Positions 43,607 to 52,859 of a stretch of DNA of 64,000 bases are shown piece by piece; positions within the stretch are counted from its first letter, which is position 1; every line of letters starts with the position of its first letter. Source of the DNA: Caballeronia glebae (lineage in GTDB: Bacteria > Pseudomonadota > Gammaproteobacteria > Burkholderiales > Burkholderiaceae); contig NZ_FCOJ02000034.1 in NCBI RefSeq assembly GCF_001545035.1, positions 1-64,000 on the forward strand. Reading direction: 5' to 3'. Made by a program: the position numbers and the translations under genes. The notes under the pieces were generated by a model. The model saw only the letters and a list, made by a program, of their open reading frames with translations, did no database searches and was not told where the DNA came from.

Positions 43607-45055
43607 ACCTGACCTGCCCTAGCTTGTTTGAACAATCGACGTATGTCGGCGGAACGTGGATCGAAGCGACCTCCCAGCCAAACGACACCGTCGTCAATCC
43701 GGCGAACGGCGAGCCGGTCGGCCGCGTGCCGCGTCTGACTGCAGCTCAGGCAAACGATGCGGTCAGCCACGCCGCGACGGCGTACGACGAATGGCGCGAG
43801 TGGAGCGGACGCGAACGCGCGTGCGTGTTGCGCGAATGGGCGCAGGTCGTGAAGACGATTCGCGACGACCTTGCGATCATCCTCAGCTCCGAGCAGGGCA
43901 AGCCGATCCACGAGGCACGCGCCGAAATCGCGCAGGCGGCAAACTACATCGAGTGGTTCTCGGAGGAATCACGGCGCATCTACGGCGACAACATGCCCGC
44001 CGTGCGGCGCAGTCAGCGCGTTCACGTGATCAGGCCGCCGGTCGGCGTATGCGCGGCGATCACGTCGTGGACGTTTCCTTCGTCGATGGTCGCGCGCAAG
44101 GTCGGTGCCGCGCTCGCCGCCGGGTGCACGGTCGTGCTGAAGCCGTCGTCGCAGGCGCCTTTCTCCGCGCTTGCGCTCTGCGTGCTCGCGGAAAACGCGG
44201 GTCTGCCGCGCGGCGTGTTCTCAGTGTTGACGGGCGACGATGCGACACTCGTCAAAGCGCTCGTCGACAGCCCTCAGGTCAGGAAAGTCTCGTTCACCGG
44301 CAGCATCGCAGCGGGCAAGAAGCTGATGGCGCGCTGCGCGGACACGGTCAAGAAAGTGTCGCTGGAGCTCGGCGCGAGTTCGCCGTTCATCGTCTTCGAC
44401 GACCCGATCTCGACCTCGCCGTTTCCGGCGCGGTCGCGGCGCGCTTTCGCCACACGGGCCAGGCGGCGATGTGCGCGAACCGCTTCCTGATTCAGGACCG
44501 CGTGCACGACGAGTTCGTGCGACGGCTCGCCGGCAAGGTGAAGGCGCTGAAAGTCGGCGACGGCATGCGCGACGATTCGCAGGTCGGCCCGCTCATCGAC
44601 GGCGCCGCGCTTGCGCGCATCAAGGCAATGGTGGCGCAGGCGGTCGGCGCGGGCGCGAAAGTGGTGGCGGGCGGGCAGCGCCATCCGGCGGGCGCGAACT
44701 TCTATCAGCCGACGGTACTGACCGATGCCGTCCCTTCGATGGAGATTTGCGGCGACGAAATACTTGGCCCGGTCGCGAGCGTAATGCGCTTCAGCGACGA
44801 AGCCGAAGCGCTGCGCCTGGCGAATCAGCCGCGCACGGGGCTGGCCGCGTACTTCTATACGTCCGATCTGAACCGCTCGTTTCGCGTGGTAGAGGCGCTG
44901 GAATGCGGGGCGGTCGGCGTCAACGAGACGCTCGTGTTCAACGAGGCGCGCCGTTCGGCGGCGTGAAGGAATCGGGGATGGGGCGGGAAGGCTCACGCTA
45001 TGGCGTCGAGGAATATCTCAGCATCAAACATATCTGTTTTGGCAATGTGCACTAG
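43603..45055 (+). pseudogene. Succinate-semialdehyde-type aldehyde dehydrogenase with two frameshifts
   Basis: Frame 1 (43603 to about 44400) gives YVGGTWIEATSQPNDTVVNP, the NAD fold, VSFTGSIAAGKKLMARC and LELGASSPFIVFDD. One base is missing near 44406, so the sequence continues in a second frame (ADLDLAVSGAVAARFRHTGQ, AAMCANRF with the catalytic Cys, GDEILGPVASVMRF). A second one-base loss near 44946 sends the end (PFGGVKESGMGREGSRYGVE, stop 45055) into a third frame. Otherwise conserved throughout, ~480 residues. Recent inactivation or consensus errors are both possible. Confidence 0.85.
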
Positions 45056-45134
45056 CTAGTCATCGTCGCTAGATCGCCATTTGCTATCACCACACATTCG
45101 TGTTGTACCACTTATATTCCAAACGGAGAATCAG

Positions 45135-45956
45135 ATGTCAAATGCCAGGAGGCCGCACTACAGGTCGCTTTTGTTCGTGCCCGGCAGTCAGCCGGAACGC
45201 TTCAACAAAGCCATCAACAGTGGAGATGCAGTTGTCATCGATCTCGAGGATGCGGTAGGACCCGGTGCTAAAGCCGATGCTCGTCGCGCGGTGGCGGCAT
45301 GGCTGACGCCCGAGAGCAGGGTTTTGCTTCGCGTGAACGGCAACGGCACGGCGTGGTTCGCAGAAGATGCCAAAATCGCCAAGCTCCCCGGGGTTGCGGG
45401 CATCGTATTGCCGAAGTCTCAAAGCGCCGCCGACGTGGTGGCGTTAGTCTCGCTGACGAAAGCAAAGATACCGATTTTCCCATTGATTGAAACGGCACAA
45501 GGCATATGGAACGCATTGGAGATCGCAAGAGCACCATTCGTGCAGCAACTTGTCTTTGGTACCCTCGATTTCATTGCAGACATGGGCATTGAATCGGATG
45601 GCGAAGAGCTGGATCCCTATCGTGCACAGTTGGTGACGATCTCGCGGATCGCTGGCATTGAGGCGCCGGTTGATGGCGTGACCGCAGCCATAGACGACGT
45701 TGATCGCCTGATCACTGAGACAATGAATGGTAAACGGCGTGGAGTTGGTGGAAAGCTGTGTATTCATCCCAAACAGGTTCCACTCGTGAATCAATGCTAT
45801 GCCCCATCCGAAATCGACGTCGCGTGGGCTACAAGAGTCCTGGAGGCATCAACAAACGCGCACGGAGCGGCGATATCAATCGACGGAAAAATGGTCGACA
45901 AGCCAGTGGTGCTGCGCGCGCAGCAAATTGTTCAGTTAGCGCGCATGCCACTGTAA
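45135..45956 (+). CDS. HpcH/HpaI aldolase/citrate lyase family protein (CitE-like CoA-ester lyase)
   Basis: 273 residues from ATG 45135 (GGAGAATCAG upstream). TIM-barrel signatures of the CitE/citramalyl-CoA lyase group: RSLLFVPGSQPERFNKAINS, VVIDLEDAVGPGAKADAR, LLRVNGNGTAWF, VLPKS, IPIFPLIETAQGIWNA (metal-binding Glu), FGTLDFIADMGI and GKLCIHPKQVPLVN. It likely cleaves a beta-hydroxyacyl-CoA such as citramalyl-CoA or malyl-CoA into an acyl-CoA and a 2-oxo acid. Next to the mesaconyl-CoA-hydratase relic it would fit mesaconate/itaconate breakdown; it remains intact while its neighbours decayed. Confidence 0.9.
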   Translation: MSNARRPHYRSLLFVPGSQPERFNKAINSGDAVVIDLEDAVGPGAKADARRAVAAWLTPESRVLLRVNGNGTAWFAEDAKIAKLPGVAGIVLPKSQSAADVVALVSLTKAKIPIFPLIETAQGIWNALEIARAPFVQQLVFGTLDFIADMGIESDGEELDPYRAQLVTISRIAGIEAPVDGVTAAIDDVDRLITETMNGKRRGVGGKLCIHPKQVPLVNQCYAPSEIDVAWATRVLEASTNAHGAAISIDGKMVDKPVVLRAQQIVQLARMPL

Positions 45957-46226
45957 TTATCTGGCTCCGAATGGCAGCGCGGAAGCAGTCGCTCCGGCTG
46001 CAAAAAACAACAGCACGCCGAAGTCCACAACGCCCATTGCTTGAGAGGCCACGCAGCCTTGATCTGGTGGCACCGTGGACGACCCGCAGAGCATCCCTCG
46101 AGCTCGCGGAGCCTTATCGGCACCCAGCCTTATGACATCATTACATTCCCGGAACCTCAAACGGTGTGCATTGCCCCCGAGTGGAGTGCTGACGCGCGCC
46201 GCTTACTGAACGCCAGGAACGTCGAC

Positions 46227-47120
46227 ATGAATTTCAGGTCCTTGCAGTGCTTCGTCATCCTCGCCGAGGAACTGAACTTCAGTCGCGCGGCTGAGCGGCT
46301 GCATATCGCGCAACCCGCATTGAGCCAACAGATCCGCCTGCTGGAAGACCGGCTCGGCACTCAGCTCGTCGATCGCGCCAGGCGACCTCTGCGACTCACC
46401 GAAGCGGGCCACTATTTCTGCACCGAGGCGCGCCAACTTCTTGGATCGTGGGAGCAGGCGAGCCTGGGCGCACACGAAATCGGCATTGGTCGGCGCGGCT
46501 GGCTTTCGATCGGCTTTACTCGATCCGCTATGTATAGCATCCTGCCTCCCGCACTCAAGGCTTTTCATCACGCCTATCCCCAGGTCGAGTTGAAGCTCTT
46601 CGAATTGCTGACGGAGGAACAGGCTGACGCGCTGCGCGACATGCGCATCCACGTCGGCATCGGACGGCAGCCGGTCGCGATTCCTGGTTGCACGTCGTAC
46701 CCGCTCTTGCGTGAGCATATAGTCGTCGCACTTGCGCCCGATCATCCCTTGGCAGCGCACAAAAAGGTGCGCGTCGATGAACTCGCCGACACGCCACTCA
46801 TCCTTTACCCGAAGCATCATAACGCCCAGTTTAAGCGGACCGTCCAGTCGCTATATCGCGACGCGGGCGTGACGCCGTTCGTCGCGCATCAGGCCTACGA
46901 AATCCAGACGGCGATCGCGCTCGTCGCCGCCGGGCTCGGCGTGACGTTCGTCGGCGAGTCGGTGGCGCGGCATGGGCGCACGGACGTCGTGTTTCGCCAT
47001 CTCTCGGGGCCGGGCGCCTGGTCGACGCTAGCCGCAACGTTTCGCACAATCGATGATTCGCCCCATCTGCATGCTTTTCTAGGCTGCCTTCCCGCGCCGC
47101 TCGGCGACGCTGCACTATAG
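46227..47120 (+). CDS. LysR-family transcriptional regulator
   Basis: 297 residues from ATG 46227; codons upstream in the same frame look non-coding. The winged helix-turn-helix (~1-62) reads NFRSLQCFVILAEELNFSRA, RLHIAQPALSQQIRLLEDRL, then LFxR-like LVDRARRPLRLTEAG. The effector-binding domain follows from ~90 (LSIGFTRSAMYSILPPALKA). It precedes the MFS-LigJ-aldolase genes on the same strand and probably activates them in response to the aromatic or organic-acid substrate. Regulated promoter presumably in 47121-47309. Confidence 0.9.
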   Translation: MNFRSLQCFVILAEELNFSRAAERLHIAQPALSQQIRLLEDRLGTQLVDRARRPLRLTEAGHYFCTEARQLLGSWEQASLGAHEIGIGRRGWLSIGFTRSAMYSILPPALKAFHHAYPQVELKLFELLTEEQADALRDMRIHVGIGRQPVAIPGCTSYPLLREHIVVALAPDHPLAAHKKVRVDELADTPLILYPKHHNAQFKRTVQSLYRDAGVTPFVAHQAYEIQTAIALVAAGLGVTFVGESVARHGRTDVVFRHLSGPGAWSTLAATFRTIDDSPHLHAFLGCLPAPLGDAAL

Positions 47121-47309
47121 GAAAAGACTTATAGAAGAATAAGGAACTCGTCTTGGACGTGGGCCGCTCCAATTCTTATCATCGGTTTCATGCTTCGAAC
47201 AGGCTCGCCATGTATGCACGGCCGTTCTGAGCAAGCGGGCGGCGAAGGCCGTTTGTAAAGCGCGGGCCCCAAAGCTCTCGCGACCCGACGAAAAGAACGT
47301 GGAGACGGC

Positions 47310-48632
47310 ATGACCCCTTTCAACGAAGCAGCAACAATGCGAAAAGTGTACGGGCGGCTGATGCCCCTGCTCTTCGCGATGATGTTTTTCAACTACCTCG
47401 ACCGGATCAACATCGGCTTCGCAGCGCTTGACATGAACAAGGCACTGGGTTTCAGCCCCGCCGTGTTCGGCTTTGCAGGCAGCATCTTTTTTGTCGGCTA
47501 CATGCTGCTCGAAGTGCCGAGTAACCTTCTGCTTCATCGTGTGGGGGCGCGCCGTTGGATCGCCCGCATTTTGCTGACCTGGGGTGCGGTGGCCGCCGTC
47601 ACCGCGTTCGTCTTCAACGACAAGAGCTTCTATGTCCTGCGCTTTCTGCTGGGTGTGATGGAAGCTGGCTTCTTGCCGGGCGTCGCGGTCTACCTGACAA
47701 AATGGTTTCCCGAGCGCTACCGAGCGCGCGCGGTGGGTGGTTACATTATCGCGGGCTCGTTTTCGGCGGTGCTCGGCGGTCCGATTTCGACCGCGCTGAT
47801 GACTTACGCGAATGGCGTCTTCGGCCTGCAGGGATGGCAATGGATGTTCATCCTCGAAGGCGTCCCAGCGATGCTGCTCGGCCTGCTCACGCTGCGCATC
47901 ATGACGGAGCGCCCGGCCGATGCCGACTGGCTCGCTGACGACGAAAAGCAATGGCTCGAGTCGACGCTCGCGGCAGAGCGTGAAGCGGTCGGCGGCAACG
48001 CGCATTTCCCGCTTCTTCGTATAGCCAGCGACATCCGCGTTTGGAGCCTCGCTTGTCTTTTTGGCTGCGCACTGGTCGGCATATATGGCCTATTTCTTTG
48101 GCTGCCGCAGATCGTCAAGAGCCTCGGTCAGCTGAGCAACATTGAGGTTGGCTTTCTCTCAGCGGCGCCGCCGCTGCTCGGAGTGCTGGGCACATTCATC
48201 ATCAGTCGGAGTTCGGACCGCACTGGCGACCGCAAGAAACACCTCGCGTTTGTCTATGGAATGAGCGCCATCGCGATCGCAGGTAGTGCGTATGCGCCGA
48301 ATCCTATCGTCGCGTACGCGCTGCTGTGCGTGACCGGCCTCTTCATCTACGCGGGCAACCCGCTCTTCTGGAGCCTCGCCTCGTCGTTCAGAACCGGCGC
48401 GGCGGGTGCGGCGACGATCGCGCTAATCAATACGATCGCTCAGTTTGGCGGGCTCGTCGGGCCGTGGAGTATCGGCCTCGTGCGCGGCGCAACGGGAAAT
48501 TTCAAGCTCGCGTTGTTGACCATCGCCGCGTTTCTCGTTGTGGCGACGGTGATCGCGCTCGTGATGCGCGTGAAGCCCGCCAACGATGAAGCCGCAATGC
48601 TTTCCGCGACAGATCCGGCAGCGCACACCTAA
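47310..48632 (+). CDS. MFS transporter, anion:cation symporter (ACS) family
   Basis: 440 residues from ATG 47310 (GGAGACGGC upstream). Twelve membrane helices; conserved ACS motifs LLFAMMFFNYLDRINIGFAA at TM1, LEVPSNLLLHRVGARRWIAR between TM2 and TM3, and LPGVAVYLTKWFPERYRARA at TM4-5. ACS members import aromatic acids, phthalate, glucarate or tartrate with protons across the inner membrane. The gene leads the LigJ-type hydratase and aldolase genes (31-nt gap), so it probably imports their pathway substrate. Confidence 0.92.
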   Translation: MTPFNEAATMRKVYGRLMPLLFAMMFFNYLDRINIGFAALDMNKALGFSPAVFGFAGSIFFVGYMLLEVPSNLLLHRVGARRWIARILLTWGAVAAVTAFVFNDKSFYVLRFLLGVMEAGFLPGVAVYLTKWFPERYRARAVGGYIIAGSFSAVLGGPISTALMTYANGVFGLQGWQWMFILEGVPAMLLGLLTLRIMTERPADADWLADDEKQWLESTLAAEREAVGGNAHFPLLRIASDIRVWSLACLFGCALVGIYGLFLWLPQIVKSLGQLSNIEVGFLSAAPPLLGVLGTFIISRSSDRTGDRKKHLAFVYGMSAIAIAGSAYAPNPIVAYALLCVTGLFIYAGNPLFWSLASSFRTGAAGAATIALINTIAQFGGLVGPWSIGLVRGATGNFKLALLTIAAFLVVATVIALVMRVKPANDEAAMLSATDPAAHT

Positions 48633-48663
48633 ACAAGCACGCAACGACACTGGAATTTACGAC

Positions 48664-49704
48664 ATGATTATTGATTGCCACGGTCACTACACCACGTCTC
48701 CGCCGCAGCACGAAGCGTGGCGCGCGAAACAGATCGCTGCGCTCAAGGACGGCACCTCGCCGCCGCCGCGCCCGCCCATCACCGACGAAGAAATCCGCGA
48801 AAGCATCGAGGGCGGCCAACTTCGCATCCAACGCGAGCGCGGCACTGATCTCACGATCTTTTCGCCACGCGCTGCGAGTATGGGGCATCACCTCGCGACC
48901 GCTGAAGCAAACGCGGCCTGGTCGAGTGAATGCAACGACCTTGTGCATCGCGTGTGCGCGCTCTTTCCGCGCAACTTCGTAGGCGTGTGCCAATTGCCAC
49001 AGGCACCGGGCGTCCCGCCCGAAAACTGCATTGCAGAGTTGCGGCGCTGCGTGCAAGAACTTGGTTTTATTGGCTGCAACCTGAATCCGGACCCTTCTGG
49101 CGGCCACTGGTCGGGACTGCCGCTGACCGACCGCTCGTGGTATCCGCTCTATGAAGCGATGGTCGAGCTTGACGTGCCGGCAATGGTCCACGTTTCGTCG
49201 TCATGCAATCCGAATTTCCACGCGACCGGCGCCCATTACATCAACGGCGACACTTCAGCGTTCATGCAGTTGCTGACGGCCGATCTATTCGCGGATTTCC
49301 CGACGCTCAAGTTGATCATCCCGCATGGCGGAGGTGCGGTGCCCTACCACTGGGGACGCTATCGGGGACTTGCGCAGGACATGAACCGGCCGCTACTCAG
49401 CGAGTATCTGCTGAAAAACGTGTTCTTCGACACCTGCGTCTACCACCAGCCAGGTGCCGAGCTGCTCGCCAAGGTGATTCCGGCCGAGAACATCCTGTTC
49501 GCTTCCGAGACGATCGGCGCCGTGCAGGGCATTGACCCGGAGACCGGTCATTTTTACGATGACACGCGTCGCTACATCGACGCCATTCCATGGCTTAACG
49601 GCGCGGAGCGCCAGAAAATCTACGAAGACAACGCCCGTGCGGTGTATGGACGACTGTCCGGACAAATCGAACGTCAACGATCAATAGAAGGAGCGACCTT
49701 ATGA
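48664..49704 (+). CDS. ligJ: 4-Oxalomesaconate hydratase, amidohydrolase type (LigJ-like)
   Basis: 346 residues from ATG 48664. It matches LigJ very closely as I recall it: MIIDCHGHYTTSP with metal-binding His-x-His, ERGTDLTIFSPRA, GFIGCNLNPDPSGGHWSGLP, LTDRSWYPLYEAMVELDVPA, HVSSSCNPNF, IPHGGGAVPYHWGRYRGLAQ and NVFFDTCVYHQPG. LigJ hydrates 4-oxalomesaconate to 4-carboxy-4-hydroxy-2-oxoadipate in protocatechuate 4,5-cleavage and gallate/syringate degradation. Its TGA overlaps the aldolase ATG, agreeing with consecutive steps. The ring-cleavage dioxygenase is not in the window. Confidence 0.88.
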   Translation: MIIDCHGHYTTSPPQHEAWRAKQIAALKDGTSPPPRPPITDEEIRESIEGGQLRIQRERGTDLTIFSPRAASMGHHLATAEANAAWSSECNDLVHRVCALFPRNFVGVCQLPQAPGVPPENCIAELRRCVQELGFIGCNLNPDPSGGHWSGLPLTDRSWYPLYEAMVELDVPAMVHVSSSCNPNFHATGAHYINGDTSAFMQLLTADLFADFPTLKLIIPHGGGAVPYHWGRYRGLAQDMNRPLLSEYLLKNVFFDTCVYHQPGAELLAKVIPAENILFASETIGAVQGIDPETGHFYDDTRRYIDAIPWLNGAERQKIYEDNARAVYGRLSGQIERQRSIEGATL

Positions 49705-50369
49705 ATCCGGCAGGATGGCGGGAACACGAATCGGCTGCGCAGGCGAGCACCGCGACGCTCGACGCCTTGCGCGAACTCGCGGTATCGCTTTTGAGCGACA
49801 ACATGGCCCGTGTGAGCGGCACGACAGGCTTGCGCCCTTTTCACCGACCGAAGCCGATGGCTGGAACAGCCGTCACGGTCCGCACGCGTGGCGGCGACAA
49901 CCTTGCGATCCATCGCGCGTTCGACTATTGCCGCCCGGGCGACGTGCTAGTGATTGATGGTGCGGGCGAACTCACTCAGGCACTGATGGGCGACATCATG
50001 GCCAGCTTCGCCGAACACCTCGGCGTGCAAGGCCTCGTAATCGACGGCGCCATCCGCGATGTCGGCGCCCTTAGCCAGCGGGATTTTCCGGTGTACGCAC
50101 GCGGCGTCACGCATCGCGGACCGTACAAGAACGGGCCAGGAGAAATCAACGTGCCCGTGACGGTCGGTGGAATGGTAGTGTTTCCGGGAGACATCATCGT
50201 CGGCGATGAGGACGGCGTTCTCGCTATCGCGCCCACGGATGTACAAGCGGTAATTGAAGGCGCTCGCCGGCAGGCGAGAAAAGAAGCCGCGGCGCTGCAA
50301 TCGATTGCGGAGGGGCGCTTCGACCGTTCGTGGGTGGCCGCGCAGCGCGACCGAATGATGAACGGCTGA
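49701..50369 (+). CDS. RraA-fold 4-carboxy-4-hydroxy-2-oxoadipate aldolase (LigK/GalC-like)
   Basis: 222 residues from ATG 49701, within an ATGA overlap with ligJ. RraA fold: LLSDNMARVSGTTGLRPFHR, MAGTAVTVRTRGGDNLAIHR, RPGDVLVIDGAG, then the catalytic metal site GVQGLVIDGAIRDVGALSQR, containing the Arg-Asp pair, and PGDIIVGDEDGVLAI. The family includes the class II aldolase that splits 4-carboxy-4-hydroxy-2-oxoadipate into pyruvate and oxaloacetate, exactly the step after LigJ. Context therefore favours that role over the RNase E-regulating RraA. Confidence 0.88.
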   Translation: MNPAGWREHESAAQASTATLDALRELAVSLLSDNMARVSGTTGLRPFHRPKPMAGTAVTVRTRGGDNLAIHRAFDYCRPGDVLVIDGAGELTQALMGDIMASFAEHLGVQGLVIDGAIRDVGALSQRDFPVYARGVTHRGPYKNGPGEINVPVTVGGMVVFPGDIIVGDEDGVLAIAPTDVQAVIEGARRQARKEAAALQSIAEGRFDRSWVAAQRDRMMNG

Positions 50370-50447
50370 CGGCTTGCAGAAGGCAGTGGGCTCGCGCATC
50401 ATGGCGCATTCGCTTCTCGGCTTCTACTTTGAAATCGACTGATCGTC

Positions 50448-50852
50448 ATGTCATTTGACTGCCTGGACGCAACGGCTCTCATCGACCTCGCGCGACGCGC
50501 GGAATCGAAAGCGCCCGTCCCTTGCGCCTGTACAAAGACGCCGCTTGACGGCTGGCAATCCCAGCCGCTGTCTCTCGACGAAACGCAGCTCCGTGAGATC
50601 GGCACGCTGATGCTGAAGGACGAACTGGAGCCCACGTTTGCCGAATATCTGCCCGGCAAGACCAATTACTGGTCGGCCGATGCACCTATCGCCCCGCGCT
50701 ACTTTCCGTACAACCGCTGCGCCGTGTGGGAATGTTCCGTTTGCGGGCGTCTCTACCTTCGCTACACGGAAGGCGGCGGCTATTTCGTCGATCGCAGAAT
50801 CCGGGCGGTGCATGGGGCCCTGATTGAGGACATTCCTCGCCCTGAATCCTGA
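50448..50852 (+). CDS. Conserved hypothetical protein with CxxC motif
   Basis: 134 residues from ATG 50448, 78 nt after the aldolase. Soluble, no signal peptide. The C-terminal half (YFPYNRCAVWECSVCGRLYL, then RYTEGGGYFVDRRIR) has a Cys-x-x-Cys pair that may bind zinc. The N-terminal half has another cysteine pair (PVPCACTKTPLDGWQSQPL). No family recognised by name. Same strand as the LigJ operon, possibly its last gene, but a catabolic role is not indicated by sequence. Confidence 0.65.
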   Translation: MSFDCLDATALIDLARRAESKAPVPCACTKTPLDGWQSQPLSLDETQLREIGTLMLKDELEPTFAEYLPGKTNYWSADAPIAPRYFPYNRCAVWECSVCGRLYLRYTEGGGYFVDRRIRAVHGALIEDIPRPES

Positions 50853-51835
50853 ACAAAGTCGGAAGCGGGACAGGAGTTCGACGCGTAAGTCGTACGATTC
50901 GTCAACTAATGAGAGAGTTTTCGACTTTGCAGAAAACAGAAGCACTTCCCCAGCGGGACAGCATTCATGGGATTCACGTGGGAAGTGCTCGGCTGCATCC
51001 ACGCGCGCGAATTCGTAAGCAGTCTAAAGACGGGGGCCTTCCGTCGCGCGAGGAGTTTCTCAGAGGACACGTGCCCATGTTCGACGACGTGGGGACGCGT
51101 GTACTGAACGAACAGGACGATTTGCGCAACCGCCCGCCTGGTGGTTGGTCGCAAGCGGGATGGTCGGCGAAAGTATGAAGAAGCGGCCAAGTGGGAACTG
51201 ATACAAGCGTGTTCGAAGCCAGCGGTGTCAATAGCGCGGATAGCCGCGGCGAACAGGATCAATCCAACCTGATCGGGATCATGTTCCACCCGCAAGTGTT
51301 GTCCTTGTGCTCGCTTATGTGGGAAGGTAGCGGCGATCAACGGCCTGTCCCTTTGGTAGCCGCAGACCATCGGGGGCTTCGGGCTTATCAATACCCAGGC
51401 GGGCTGGGTGAACGCAGTAGCGCTTGTGATCGCGTCCGTCGCGATGATCTATGGAGTGCTCTGGACGGAAAGCGAGAACGCGTTTGGATTCTGCGTTGCC
51501 GCTCGCGTTGTCGGCCCTTGCGCTTGCCGCCTGCACGATGAGTACACAACTTGTGCTCGAGGTAATCTGTCTCATCTTGACACTCGTTGGCACGTAGGCG
51601 TTCATGGGCCCGTTCTGGCTTGGCCCACCCCCCGAGCGCCCTGTCGCATCGGCGTGATTCACGAAACTATCGGCAGCTTCGCCATTGCGCTCACGCTTCG
51701 AGTGGTCGCTAGCTGTTTGCTTGTCGCCATCGAACAGACGTCCGATCTCAACGCGTCACGCCTGAGCGGTTCTGCCTTACAGTGTCGATACGTGGCGTGC
51801 GGCGCGCGCCCTCCGTCCGCTCGTGTAGTCACATC
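50853..51835. other. 1-kb region with decayed sequence, no supported gene
   Basis: A stretch at about 51360-51500 reads GGFGLINTQAGWVNAVALVI then ASVAMIYGVLWTE in one frame, resembling two transmembrane helices of a permease, flanked by unrelated frames, so it may be a transporter relic. A long inverted repeat lies at 50941-50989. No intact gene until the LysR regulator. Confidence 0.45.
50941..50989. repeat. Inverted repeat with 10-bp perfect arms
   Basis: AGCACTTCCC (50941-50950) and GGGAAGTGCT (50980-50989) separated by 29 bases. Downstream of the 50852 stop; could act as an RNA hairpin or be the trace of an insertion. No T-tract. Confidence 0.6.
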
Positions 51836-52741
51836 ATGCCAAACTACTTTCAATACGATCTTCAGTCACTGCGCCTTTTCATCGTCGTTGCTGAAGTCGG
51901 CAGCCTGACAAAAGCAGCCGATCGCACGAACATGACCCTTTCGGCGGTCAGCAAGCGGATTGCCGAGCTTGAAAGCAGCACCGGGTGCATGCTTCTTGTG
52001 CGGCAGCCACGTGGCGTCGAGCTAACGGCTGCCGGCAAGGGTCTTCTGGCACACGCGCGGCAAGTTATCGAGCGCGTCAACCGCATGGCGACCGAAATGA
52101 GCGACTACGCGGTCGGTGTACGCGGCCATGTCCGCATGTGGGCAAATACCTCGGCAATCGTGCAGTTCCTCCCGCGTGATGTACGCGAGTTCCTTTCACA
52201 AAATCCCAGCGTCAAGATTTCGCTAGAAGAACGCCTCAGTGGAGAGATCGTTGCGGCAATTGCCAACGGCGACGCCGATCTTGGCGTCTTTGCAGACAAT
52301 GTTGCTGCACCGGGTATCGAAAAAGCCGCGTATCACCGGGACAGACTTGTTCTATTGGTACCGAACGATCATCCGCTCGCTGCGCTCGAAGAAGTTTCCT
52401 TCGGCGATACGCTGGATTTTGAGTTTGTCGGTCTTAATGAGGGCAGTTCTCTGCTTGCGAGGCTGCTCGAAGCCGCCTACAGCGCTGAGCGCACACTCAA
52501 AGTTCGCATTCAGGTAAGCAGTTTCGATGGCATTTGCCGGATGATCGAGCAGGGCCTTGGGATTGGCGTACTGCCAGAAGTTGCGGTCCGCAATGAGATC
52601 CTGGCGGCAGGCCTACGCCCGGTGCGTCTTACTGACCGCTGGGCTGACCGCACCTTGTGGGTGGGCACCCGTTCGCGAAGCGCCCTATCGCCCGAAGCCG
52701 CACGGTTATTCGATTTCATGTCCGGTACGAAGCACGCCTGA
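51836..52741 (+). CDS. LysR-family transcriptional regulator
   Basis: 301 residues from ATG 51836. The helix-turn-helix is clear: YDLQSLRLFIVVAEVGSLTK, AADRTNMTLSAVSKRIAELE, CMLLVRQPRGVELTAAGKGL. The effector domain (~95-295) contains GEIVAAIANGDADLGVFADN and GLGIGVLPEVAVRNEI, typical of the substrate-binding fold. It sits directly upstream of the CoA-transferase/lyase operon on the same strand; a perfect 8-bp-arm palindrome lies in the gap and is a candidate binding site. Inducer probably the organic acid degraded by the operon. Confidence 0.9.
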   Translation: MPNYFQYDLQSLRLFIVVAEVGSLTKAADRTNMTLSAVSKRIAELESSTGCMLLVRQPRGVELTAAGKGLLAHARQVIERVNRMATEMSDYAVGVRGHVRMWANTSAIVQFLPRDVREFLSQNPSVKISLEERLSGEIVAAIANGDADLGVFADNVAAPGIEKAAYHRDRLVLLVPNDHPLAALEEVSFGDTLDFEFVGLNEGSSLLARLLEAAYSAERTLKVRIQVSSFDGICRMIEQGLGIGVLPEVAVRNEILAAGLRPVRLTDRWADRTLWVGTRSRSALSPEAARLFDFMSGTKHA

Positions 52742-52776
52742 TAGGGTTTTCCCCACGCTTTCTTGCGGGGAAAGGG

Positions 52777-52794
52777 TCATTGAAAATTCAATGA
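52777..52794. promoter_or_regulatory. Palindrome TCATTGAA-AA-TTCAATGA upstream of CoA-transferase operon
   Basis: Perfect eight-base arms around AA, 66 bp before the CaiB-type gene start and 36 bp after the LysR stop. It contains T-N11-A spacing common in LysR sites. Probable operator for the adjacent LysR protein; not demonstrated. Confidence 0.5.
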
Positions 52795-52859
52795 TTATCA
52801 AGAAGTGTGGTTTGTCGCAAAGTGAGGCATCAAGAAACGATGCTTCACAGGAGACAACC

